Below the pieces are notes generated by a model. It saw only the letters and a list, made by a program, of their open reading frames with translations. It was not told the origin of the DNA and made no database searches. From NCBI GenBank assembly GCA_003504035.1, contig DOBW01000193.1, forward strand, positions 1 through 7,331: a stretch of DNA of 7,331 nucleotides, in the 5' to 3' direction. Made by a program: the position numbers and the translations under genes. Each line of letters starts with the position of its first letter. Within the stretch, counting starts at the first letter, position 1. The DNA is from Rhodospirillaceae bacterium (GTDB taxonomy: Bacteria > Pseudomonadota > Alphaproteobacteria > UBA9219). This document shows positions 1-5,258 of this stretch, one piece after another.

Positions 1-21
1 GCGCACAAACGACTGCAAGAC

Positions 22-171
22 TTTTTTCTACCTTGATGATCTGGTGGTTATAGCGAGGGGCCTGCACCCGATCCCATCTCGAACTCGGACGTGAAAACCC
101 TCAGCGCTGATGGTACTATGCCTTAAGGCCCGGGAGAGTAAGACGCTGCCAGATCTTCTAGGTAGAAAGAA
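22..171 (+). other. Flanking helix around 5S (likely pre-rRNA processing stem)
   Basis: TTTCTACCT at 25-33 is an exact inverse complement of AGGTAGAAA at 160-168. It can extend to about 12 pairs (22-33 with 160-171) with one G-U pair. This encloses the whole 5S gene and stacks outside helix I, as expected of a precursor stem cut during maturation (RNase E/III-type processing). The pairing is seen directly; the processing role is inferred. Confidence 0.6.
38..155 (+). rRNA. rrf: 5S ribosomal RNA
   Basis: The 5S rRNA of the large ribosomal subunit and the last gene of an rRNA operon whose 16S and 23S genes lie to the left. The ends pair as helix I: GATCTGGTGG near 38-47 against the complementary CGCTGCCAGATC near 144-155. 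Between them are the conserved CCCGATCCCATC and GAACTCGG blocks of loops B/C and the GATGGTACTATG and GGGAGAGTA blocks of the 3' half. The roughly 118-base length is normal. The sequence resembles alphaproteobacterial 5S genes as I remember them. No initiator tRNA follows, although one often does in this class. The exact mature ends are uncertain by a few bases. Confidence 0.95.
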
Positions 172-213
172 TCTTATAAGAAGAAAATTCAAATTCTGTT
201 TTGTAATGTTCCT

Positions 214-244
214 AAAAACCTTCCTTAACCGGAAGGTTTTTTTT
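214..244 (+). terminator. Intrinsic terminator of the rRNA operon
   Basis: Stem AAAAACCTTCC (214-224) pairs with GGAAGGTTTTT (231-241) around a 6-base loop and is followed by further T residues to 244. It lies about 60 bases past the end of 5S, with no gene between, and is a textbook Rho-independent terminator for the rRNA transcript. Confidence 0.9.
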
Positions 245-276
245 CGTGAAACGACTATAACTTGCTGGCTTGGGGA

Positions 277-315
277 CTAGACTGCCACGTCGCTACGCTC
301 CTAGCAGTGACGGCG
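277..315 (-). repeat. Palindromic dispersed-type repeat, copy A
   Basis: Read on the minus strand, this element starts GTCACTGC (311-304) and ends GCAGTCTAG (285-277), so its terminal arms are complementary. The interior also folds: GCTA (292-295) with TAGC (302-305), flanked by CGTC (288-291) and GACG (309-312). The core CACGTCGCTACGCTCCT is one I recall as a very common dispersed intergenic repeat in Rickettsiales-like and other genomes; this was not checked. It is followed by eight T residues (316-323), so it might also act as a back-up terminator for rightward transcription. Confidence 0.6.
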
Positions 316-345
316 TTTTTTTTGTTGTTAACCAAAAACATATCT

Positions 346-372
346 GTCATTCCGGCGAAGGCCGGAATCTAG
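346..372 (+). repeat. Palindromic dispersed-type repeat, copy B
   Basis: A perfect 8-bp stem, ATTCCGGC (349-356) with GCCGGAAT (361-368), closes a GAAG loop, with GTC before and CTAG after. The pattern GTCATTCCGGCGAAGG...ATCTAG matches a widely dispersed bacterial intergenic repeat type that I recognise from memory. It carries the same outer GTCA...TCTAG ends as copy A but in the opposite orientation. A T-rich tract (373-398) follows it, so it could weaken transcription from the left. Confidence 0.65.
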
Positions 373-426
373 TTTGCTTTTTTCTTTTTTTATTTTATCC
401 TTGCTGCAAAGAATTTTTCATATTTC

Positions 427-432
427 AGGAGG
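427..432 (+). promoter_or_regulatory. Strong Shine-Dalgarno for the 439 gene
   Basis: A perfect AGGAGG lies 6 bases before the ATG at 439. It is the main evidence that the small unrecognised ORF downstream is really translated and it fixes that start. Confidence 0.8.
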
Positions 433-438
433 TTTATT

Positions 439-762
439 ATGACAGATTTCAAAAAAGATGACGGATTTGAGGCTCCACACTTTTTTCCTTCGTTTGTTTC
501 CAAAGGCACGGAGAAAAGATACACTGATGTCTTGATGGCTGTGGCAAAGGATAACGGTTTTTGTAGTCTTTCTTTTCGTAGAATTGAGCAAGGTGGAAAA
601 AAAGGCGCCCTTATTCTTTTTGAAGGAGAAGAGGATTTTGGTGCGTTTGAAACACTTTTTGCACGCGAAGACATTCAAAACTACATCGAACCTCTTGTGC
701 AACCGGTCCGCTCAGCGAAGTCCTTTGAAAATGCGTCAAAGCACGAAGTTCGGCTTGGCTAA
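439..762 (+). CDS. Unrecognised 107-residue protein
   Basis: I do not recognise this protein. It is 107 residues long and is supported by a perfect Shine-Dalgarno six bases before the ATG and a clean TAA stop. There is no signal peptide or membrane segment, and the composition is soluble with many charged and Phe residues and only one Cys. The middle reads like a small alpha/beta domain: a helix near residues 27-42 (RYTDVLMAVAKDNG), two strands with a GGKKGALILFEG turn near 52-63, then an acidic helix (EEDFGAFETLF, 64-74). The last 25 residues look disordered. It stands alone after the rRNA terminator and the repeats, 84 bases before a broken binding-protein gene. No function is proposed; that it is a real gene is fairly likely. 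Confidence 0.65.
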   Translation: MTDFKKDDGFEAPHFFPSFVSKGTEKRYTDVLMAVAKDNGFCSLSFRRIEQGGKKGALILFEGEEDFGAFETLFAREDIQNYIEPLVQPVRSAKSFENASKHEVRLG

Positions 763-780
763 TATCTCTTCTTTCTTTCG

Positions 781-809
781 TAAACATAATTCGCGCTTTG
801 GACTGTAAT
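781..809 (+). promoter_or_regulatory. Possible sigma-70-type promoter for the binding-protein gene
   Basis: TAAACA (781-786, four of six matches to TTGACA) and TGTAAT (804-809, five of six matches to TATAAT) are 17 bases apart. They would start a transcript about 30 bases before the ATG at 847. This is a visual match only, in AT-rich DNA where chance matches are common. Confidence 0.3.
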
Positions 810-846
810 TGCTCACTCTTCACAACCAAAAAAAGGAGATTCCATC

Positions 847-1674
847 ATGCGTTTATTCATCTTAGGTTTGATGGGAATGTTTCTTTTTTGCAGTTCATCC
901 CAAGCTGCTCCTGCGCTTAAGCGTGTTAATAAAGCCAACGCGATTCGCTGTGGCTATGTTGAATATAACCCTGCGCTTATGAAAGATGCCAAAACGAACA
1001 AATGATCGGGTTTTAATTACGATATTGTCAAGGCCATCGGTAATCGTCTTGAATTAGAGGTTAAGTTTGATGTGCCTACGGGGTGGGGCACAATTGTTGC
1101 GGATTTGAACGCTAAGAAGTTTGACATGTTGTGCAGTGGTTTTTGGGTGCATCCCAATGTTGGCAAGTTTGCGCTTTTTACACGGCCCGTGTTTTTTCAG
1201 CCCGTTTTTGTTGTGTCGCGCGCAGACGATAAGAGATTTTCAAAAACAACCAATCTCAATGATAAAGAGCTGACAATGGTTGCTTTGGACGGGGATAATC
1301 CTGTCAATATCGCCAAGGCCGATTTTCCGAAGGCTAAGATTTTGACCCTTCCCAACATGACCGATTTTTCGCAAGTCTTGATTAATGTGTCAGGGAGTAA
1401 AGCTGATTTTACGATTGTTGATGCTGTGACGTTTGGTGTTTTCAATAAAAACAATCCGGGTAAACTTAAAATTGTTACGCCTGAGAATCCTATACGGATT
1501 TATCCTGTCAGTTATGTTGTCAGCGCTGAAGATGTTGTTTTCCGTGATGCCATTAATGCAGCGCTGGACGAGCTGATCCTTGATGGAACCATTGATCGTA
1601 TTTTTGATAAGTATGATGTTTATCCTAACTCTTATTATCGTGCTGTTGTCCCTTATAGAAATCCGTATTTTTAA
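847..1674 (+). pseudogene. Periplasmic solute-binding protein (SBP family 3), interrupted by TGA
   Basis: This is a broken gene for an extracellular amino-acid-type binding protein of an ABC importer. From ATG 847 (AAGGAG at 833-838) it gives a Sec signal peptide (hydrophobic residues 3-15, likely cut after SSSQA near residue 20) and the first lobe strand IRCGYVEYNP. A TGA stop follows at codon 53 (1003-1005). The same frame then runs open to TAA at 1672-1674, 275 residues in all. It continues with family features: SGFNYDIVKAIGNRL, GWGTIVADLNAKKFDML, and a C-terminal lobe ending DELILDGTIDRIFDKY. Relatives often have GKW-SGFD here, so TGG to TGA is the likely change. A fragment could only begin at an internal codon such as GTG 1072 and would lack export. 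No permease or ATPase gene is adjacent. A base-call error or readthrough is also possible. Confidence 0.8.
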
Positions 1675-1689
1675 AAAAAGAGAAATTAT

Positions 1690-1818
1690 ATGAAAGACGA
1701 AAATTATGGTTTTTGGGCTATGTTGGAATTGCATCCATTTAAAGGCTCGCTCACACCGAAGGGTAGGAGAGCGTATCAAGGGGAATATTTAAGACGCGCA
1801 CGTTTTTTTGTTTCATGA
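1690..1818 (+). CDS. Possible 42-residue small protein
   Basis: A short frame begins at ATG 1690, 15 bases after the binding-protein stop, and ends at TGA 1816-1818. The peptide is basic, with FWAMLELHPFKG followed by TPKGRRAYQGEYLRRARFF, and looks protein-like but matches nothing I know. The ribosome binding site is poor (AAGAGA at 1678-1683). The same frame stays open beyond the TGA to a TAG ending at 2058, but that extension is rich in Ser and in Arg encoded by AGA/AGG, unlike the CGT/CGC usage of the solid genes here, so it may not be coding. This could be a real small protein, a decayed gene or chance. Confidence 0.25.
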   Translation: MKDENYGFWAMLELHPFKGSLTPKGRRAYQGEYLRRARFFVS

Positions 1819-2152
1819 GATAGTCATAAAAAAGAAATTTTGCGCGCCTTGAGATCATGCTCATGGACGCTTGCTACGAAGAGACCTCTCCGTGATTTTC
1901 AAAGACCTTCTTCTGACGATGTTTGTTTTGTTGTTCGTTGTTCTCCATCTGAAAAAAAAAGGGCAGTGGAGCGGTCTTCCTCATATGGGGCGAATCAAAG
2001 GGCGGATTATTTTACCGATAGACAGAGAGACAGGGCAAAAATTTATTCCTTCTCATAGAGGTTATGCGAAAAAATATTCATCCCGCATCAGCCCTGATTT
2101 TTTATTTTGTGCGCTTCGTGTTTCTTCGTTAAGCTTGGTTTAGCTTGCTAAA
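1819..2152. other. Stretch without a supportable gene
   Basis: I see no convincing gene here on either strand. The best candidate on the + strand begins at ATG 1919 (or TTG 1871) and ends at TAG 2141-2143. It has a hydrophobic stretch (TMFVLLFVVLHL) followed by a basic tail (GRIKGRIILPIDRETG), like a tiny one-helix membrane protein, but no ribosome binding site precedes either start. It overlaps the open + frame that ends at 2058. Two overlapping weak frames and no start signals suggest either decayed DNA or untranslated leader. A promoter for the operon starting at 2167 should lie here or further left, but I see no good -35/-10 pair. Confidence 0.4.
2132..2147 (+). repeat. AGCTTG direct repeat one helical turn apart
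   Basis: AGCTTG occurs at 2132-2137 and again at 2142-2147, a 10-base period that would put both on the same DNA face, just upstream of the operon's first ribosome binding site. It could be an operator half-site pair, or chance. No known regulator site is claimed. Confidence 0.2.
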
Positions 2153-2166
2153 TAAGGAAAAAACGA

Positions 2167-3216
2167 ATGGCACTTACACTTTCCAAACCACCTCGGCTTC
2201 ATGCCGGTGACAAGGTTGCCGCTATCACGCTTTCGTGGGGCGGGGCGGGCGCGTTTCCGGCGCGTTATGCTTTAGGCAAAAAACGGCTTAAAGAGCATTT
2301 TGATCTCGATGTCGTGGAAACCAAAAATGCGCTGCGCGATCCGGCGTGGATTGCGGCCAACCCTGAGGCGCGGGCCGATGATTTAATGGAAGCGTTTTCT
2401 GATTCGTCAATTAAAGGTATCTTCAGTATCATTGGCGGCGATGATTCCATTCGGTTGGAACCTTTTATTGATCTCAATGTTATAGCCCGTCATCACAAGG
2501 TTTTTATGGGCTTTTCGGACACAACCTCCGTGCATTTCATGTGTATGGAGGCGGGTCTGTCTTCTTTTTATGGCCCTGCCATTTTGAGCGAGTTTGCCGA
2601 AAATGTTGCATGTCATCCCTATACGATCGAGTCTGTTCGTAAAACCTTGTTTGCATTGGACGAGCTTGGCGAGATTGCTCCGTCTCCCAAATGGACAGGG
2701 GAGCGTTTGGCGTGGGACAAGCCAGAGAACGCAACCATTCAGCGCAAGCTTTATCCCAATGCGGGACCGCGTGTACTTCAAGGGAAGGGCACCGCGAGTG
2801 GGCCTCTTATTGGCGGGTGTCTCGATGTTCTCGAGATGTTGCGCGGCACGATGCTTTGGCCGTCTTTGGATAAATGGAAAGGCTCTATCCTTTTTCTTGA
2901 AACGTCCGAGGAAAATCCTTCTCCTGATTATTTTAGGCGCTGGATTCGCGGCTATGCCTCGATGGGCATTCTAGAAAAAGTTTCAGGTATTCTTTTGGGG
3001 CGTCCTTTTACAGGTCATGACCTGCAGGAATTGGGGCAATATGATAAGATACTCCTTGAGGTTGTGCGTGATGAATGTGGCCTTACATCGTTGCCTATCA
3101 TGACTCAAATGGATTTTGGCCATTCGGATCCTAAATTTATTTTGCCTTATGGTCAGGAGGCCGAGATTAATTGTGGCCTTGCGCGTTTATTTTTGTCCGG
3201 CGCTGCGGTTAAGTAA
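2167..3216 (+). CDS. S66-family serine peptidase (MccF / LD-carboxypeptidase-like)
   Basis: A cytoplasmic serine carboxypeptidase of family S66. Members cut the L,D-bond of murein tetrapeptides during cell-wall recycling (LdcA) or cleave microcin C-type peptidyl-nucleotides (MccF). The 349-residue length fits. The N-lobe has RADDLMEAF and the conserved IFSIIGGDDS block (near residues 86-95). The nucleophile elbow GFSDTT places Ser117, a FLETSEE block places Glu245, and DFGHSDPK places His319; these match the family Ser-Glu-His triad in order and spacing. FYGPAILSEF is also typical. The IIGG-x-(N/D)S and GFSD blocks look closer to MccF-like proteins than to classical LdcA, but substrate cannot be read from sequence. 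TAAGGA at 2153-2158 supports the ATG. Its stop lies 9 bases before hprK, so it appears to head the PTS operon. Confidence 0.9.
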   Translation: MALTLSKPPRLHAGDKVAAITLSWGGAGAFPARYALGKKRLKEHFDLDVVETKNALRDPAWIAANPEARADDLMEAFSDSSIKGIFSIIGGDDSIRLEPFIDLNVIARHHKVFMGFSDTTSVHFMCMEAGLSSFYGPAILSEFAENVACHPYTIESVRKTLFALDELGEIAPSPKWTGERLAWDKPENATIQRKLYPNAGPRVLQGKGTASGPLIGGCLDVLEMLRGTMLWPSLDKWKGSILFLETSEENPSPDYFRRWIRGYASMGILEKVSGILLGRPFTGHDLQELGQYDKILLEVVRDECGLTSLPIMTQMDFGHSDPKFILPYGQEAEINCGLARLFLSGAAVK

Positions 3217-3225
3217 GGAAAAAAC

Positions 3226-3648
3226 ATGCACATTCATGCTTCTTGCGTTGAGATAGAGAAACGTGGAGTTTTGCTTGCCGGACCTTCGGGGGTTGGCAAA
3301 TCGGATGTGGCGCTGCGTTTGATGGATGGCGGAGCGACGCTGGTTTCTGATGATCAAACTTTTTTGAAGGTCGAAGGGGGCAGGCTTTTGGCCTCACCGC
3401 CTGAGAAAATTGCGGGTTTAATTGAGGTGCGTTCTGTCGGTTTGCTTCGTTTTTCGTATAGCGCGGAGGTGGAAATCTCTCTTTATGTGGAGTTGGTTGA
3501 AGATCCCGCCCTCTTAGAACGCCTGCCTGAACTGTCTTTTTATTCTTTGCTTGATCGTCGCGTCAGGTTCCTTAAACTCCTTGGGAAAGCGGCTTCAACG
3601 CCCGCTGCTATCCGCGCTTTTCTCAAAGGAACCTATCAGGATGTCTGA
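3226..3648 (+). CDS. hprK: HPr kinase/phosphorylase, short alphaproteobacterial form
   Basis: HprK phosphorylates, and may dephosphorylate, a regulatory serine on HPr, tying PTS phosphate flow to cell energy state. At 140 residues it is only the C-terminal catalytic domain, without the N-terminal domain of Firmicute enzymes (about 310 residues); this is normal for alphaproteobacteria. Visible features are His4 in HIHASCV, probably the conserved active-site-region His, the P-loop GPSGVGKS (19-26), the acidic pair in LVSDDQ (Asp42-Asp43), and PEKIAGLIEVRSVGLL (59-74), which matches the family signature with SVG in place of the usual GxG. The ribosome binding site TAAGGA overlaps the upstream stop. 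The TGA stop lies inside the start of rapZ (8-base overlap), implying coupled translation. The target Ser57 of the HPr encoded downstream is intact. Confidence 0.95.
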   Translation: MHIHASCVEIEKRGVLLAGPSGVGKSDVALRLMDGGATLVSDDQTFLKVEGGRLLASPPEKIAGLIEVRSVGLLRFSYSAEVEISLYVELVEDPALLERLPELSFYSLLDRRVRFLKLLGKAASTPAAIRAFLKGTYQDV

Positions 3649-4531
3649 TCCCAAAGCCTCTTCTCCCATTCGTCCCGTTGTTTTGGTTACGGGCATGTCG
3701 GGAGCAGGCCTCTCTACGGCGCTTAAAGTTTTTGAAGATTTGGGCTATGAAGCCGTTGATAATTTGCGTCTTGGCCTTGTAGAAGAGCTTGTTGATGTTG
3801 CCACCGATGCGCGTGCTTTGGCGGTTGCCATTGATACGCGCAATGCTAATTTTTCGGTTCCAGATTTACTGGCGCTTTATCAAAAGTTTTTGCCGCGCGA
3901 GGATATTGCGCCCCGCCTTATCTTTTTGGAATGTTCTGATGAAAGTTTACAGCAGCGTTTTACAGAAACACGCCGCCGCCATCCTTTGGCTTTTGATAGG
4001 ACAGTTGCCGATGGCATCAAGCGCGAACGTGAGATGTTGTGGTCGGTGCATGATATAGCGGATAAGGTTATTGATACATCCAATTTTTCTGTTCACGATC
4101 TTCGACGGCTTATTTCAGGCAATTTTGAGTTGGACTTGGCCTCTAGCCTTTCTGTTTTTGTGACATCCTTTGCCTATCGCCATGGCTTGCCGCGTGAGGC
4201 TGATTTGGTCTTTGATGTACGGTTTTTAGCCAATCCGCACTGGGATAAGACGCTTCGGTCTTTTTCTGGCAGAGATCCTGAAGTGGCGGCGTTCATTAAA
4301 AAAGATGCTTCTTATCAAGGATTTATGGATAATCTTCAGGGCCTTATTTTGCCCCTTTTGCCGCGCTATCAACAGGAGGGCAAAAGTTACTTAACGATAG
4401 CTATTGGATGCAGTGGTGGTCGCCATCGCTCTGTTTTTATTGCGGAAGAAATAACAGCATTTTTAGCCGGAAACGGCTATATAGTAGGATTAGGACATCG
4501 AGATATGGATCGCTTAGGCAAAAAGGCTTGA
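3641..4531 (+). CDS. rapZ: RapZ-type (YvcJ/YhbJ family) nucleotide-binding regulator
   Basis: A RapZ/YvcJ family protein. In E. coli RapZ is an RNA-binding adaptor and glucosamine-6-phosphate sensor; in alphaproteobacteria the role is less clear, though the gene usually sits with hprK and PTS genes. The 296-residue length is typical. Family blocks run the full length: P-loop-like GMSGAGLST (18-26), FEDLGYEAVDN, ETRRRHPL, the C-terminal-domain block HGLPREADLVFDVRFLANPHW, SGRDPEVAAFI, and GCSGGRHRSVFIAEEI near the end. The P-loop lysine is replaced by Leu24 (codon CTC), so nucleotide binding may be weak or altered. ATG 3641 is chosen because AAGGA lies at 3626-3630 and homology begins just after it; an upstream in-frame ATA at 3551 would start inside hprK. 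The stop lies 18 bases before the EIIA gene. Confidence 0.93.
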   Translation: MSDPKASSPIRPVVLVTGMSGAGLSTALKVFEDLGYEAVDNLRLGLVEELVDVATDARALAVAIDTRNANFSVPDLLALYQKFLPREDIAPRLIFLECSDESLQQRFTETRRRHPLAFDRTVADGIKREREMLWSVHDIADKVIDTSNFSVHDLRRLISGNFELDLASSLSVFVTSFAYRHGLPREADLVFDVRFLANPHWDKTLRSFSGRDPEVAAFIKKDASYQGFMDNLQGLILPLLPRYQQEGKSYLTIAIGCSGGRHRSVFIAEEITAFLAGNGYIVGLGHRDMDRLGKKA

Positions 4532-4549
4532 CGATCAACAGGAGGAAAA

Positions 4550-4957
4550 ATGTTTGGTATTGTTTTGGTTACACATGGCGCGATAGGTCAAGAAATGTTG
4601 TCGGCGCTCAATCAAATTGTTGGGCCTCAGGAACAAGCCAAGGCTCTTTCAATTGCACCTGATGACGACATGGATAAATGCCGTAAAATTATTTTATCAT
4701 CAATCAGAGAAGTTAATTCCGGCGATGGTGTGGTTCTTCTTTCCGATATGTTCGGGGGAACGCCAAGCAATCTTGCCTTGTCCGTGATGCCCAACACAGA
4801 TGCCGTTGTGTTGGCGGGTGTCAATTTACCTGTTCTTGTTAAGCTGGCCGCGCTTCGCGGTGAGGCAAGTCTTTTAGACGCCGTCACCGAGGCAGCAGCA
4901 GCGGGCCGTAAATATATCCAGCTTGTTACCGAAAATCTGGCGCCTCCAACGAGTTAA
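4550..4957 (+). CDS. PTS EIIA component, mannose family
   Basis: A cytoplasmic EIIA domain of the mannose/fructose/sorbose PTS family that takes phosphate from HPr. The 135 residues form a single EIIA(Man) domain. The phosphoryl-accepting His9 sits in VLVTHG at the end of the first strand, and the SDMFGGTPSN block (65-74) provides the conserved Asp66 and the loop near the active site. NLPVLVKLAAL (92-102) is also typical. There is no fused EIIB domain, and no EIIB, EIIC or EIID gene nearby, so a regulatory output is more likely than sugar uptake. The start is fixed by a perfect AGGAGG at 4540-4545. It is the middle member of the operon, 18 bases after rapZ and one base before the preferred ptsH start. 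Alphaproteobacterial genes of this kind are variously called manX or ptsM. Confidence 0.93.
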   Translation: MFGIVLVTHGAIGQEMLSALNQIVGPQEQAKALSIAPDDDMDKCRKIILSSIREVNSGDGVVLLSDMFGGTPSNLALSVMPNTDAVVLAGVNLPVLVKLAALRGEASLLDAVTEAAAAGRKYIQLVTENLAPPTS

Positions 4958-4958
4958 G

Positions 4959-5258
4959 ATGATGTTTGAAAAACAGGGGGTTCGTGCTGATGAGCTGTGT
5001 GAAATGGTGGTTCTCGTCAATCAGCGAGGCCTTCATGCGCGTGCTGCCGCACGGTTTGTGCGCGAGGCGAGTTTGTTTGATGCGCAGGTGCATGTTGTGA
5101 AAGATCAGACGCGTGTGTCAGGGCATTCGATTATGGGTTTGATGATGCTAGCGGCATCATCGGGCGCTCATTTGCAGTTGTGTGCTGCAGGTCCTGCCTC
5201 GGCAGAGGCTCTTGCGGCGCTAGGAGATCTTGTAAGGCGAGGATTCGATGAAGAATGA
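4959..5258 (+). CDS. ptsH: HPr phosphocarrier protein
   Basis: HPr shuttles phosphate from enzyme I to EIIA. Counting from ATG 4959 the protein has 99 residues. His26 in NQRGLHARAAARF is the phosphate carrier (His15 in classical HPr). Ser57 in GHSIMGLMML matches the Ser46 site that HprK modifies, so both regulatory inputs are preserved. The start is uncertain: ATG 4959 and ATG 4962 both lack a good ribosome binding site and probably rely on coupling to the EIIA stop one base upstream. ATG 5004, right before VVLVNQRG, would give a classical short HPr of 84 residues. The 15-17 residue N-terminal extension is mildly charged. The end overlaps ptsI by 11 bases. Confidence 0.95.
   Translation: MMFEKQGVRADELCEMVVLVNQRGLHARAAARFVREASLFDAQVHVVKDQTRVSGHSIMGLMMLAASSGAHLQLCAAGPASAEALAALGDLVRRGFDEE

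Noticed and set aside
277..372. Start of a CRISPR array
   Set aside because: Only two elements are present, with different cores and opposite orientation, and no regular spacers or cas genes.
270..461. Open frame of 63 residues across the repeats
   Set aside because: It translates the palindromic repeats and T-rich spacer, lacks a ribosome binding site and runs into the start of the 439 gene.
390..702. Two minus-strand frames opposite the 439 gene
   Set aside because: They are antisense shadows of an ORF with a strong ribosome binding site, and their products are Lys/Phe-rich low-complexity sequence.
1003..1050. Selenocysteine insertion at the TGA in the binding protein
   Set aside because: No stable SECIS-like hairpin is visible directly downstream, and the family has Trp or a neutral residue here rather than Cys.
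1390..1779. Minus-strand 129-residue frame opposite the binding-protein pseudogene
   Set aside because: It is an antisense shadow: the plus strand shows clear family similarity, and the minus product is Ile/Asn/Arg-rich with no recognisable domain.
1003..1818. TGA read as tryptophan throughout (recoded genome), suggested by two in-frame TGAs at 1003 and 1816
   Set aside because: hprK, rapZ and ptsH stop at TGA exactly where their families end, and EIIA has its own strong ribosome binding site after the rapZ TGA. The known genes use TGG for Trp. The frame after 1816 is not convincingly coding.
2107..2135. Promoter TTGTGC - 17 bases - TAAGCT before the operon
   Set aside because: The -10 matches only about half of the consensus, and the site sits in AT-rich DNA where such matches are expected by chance.
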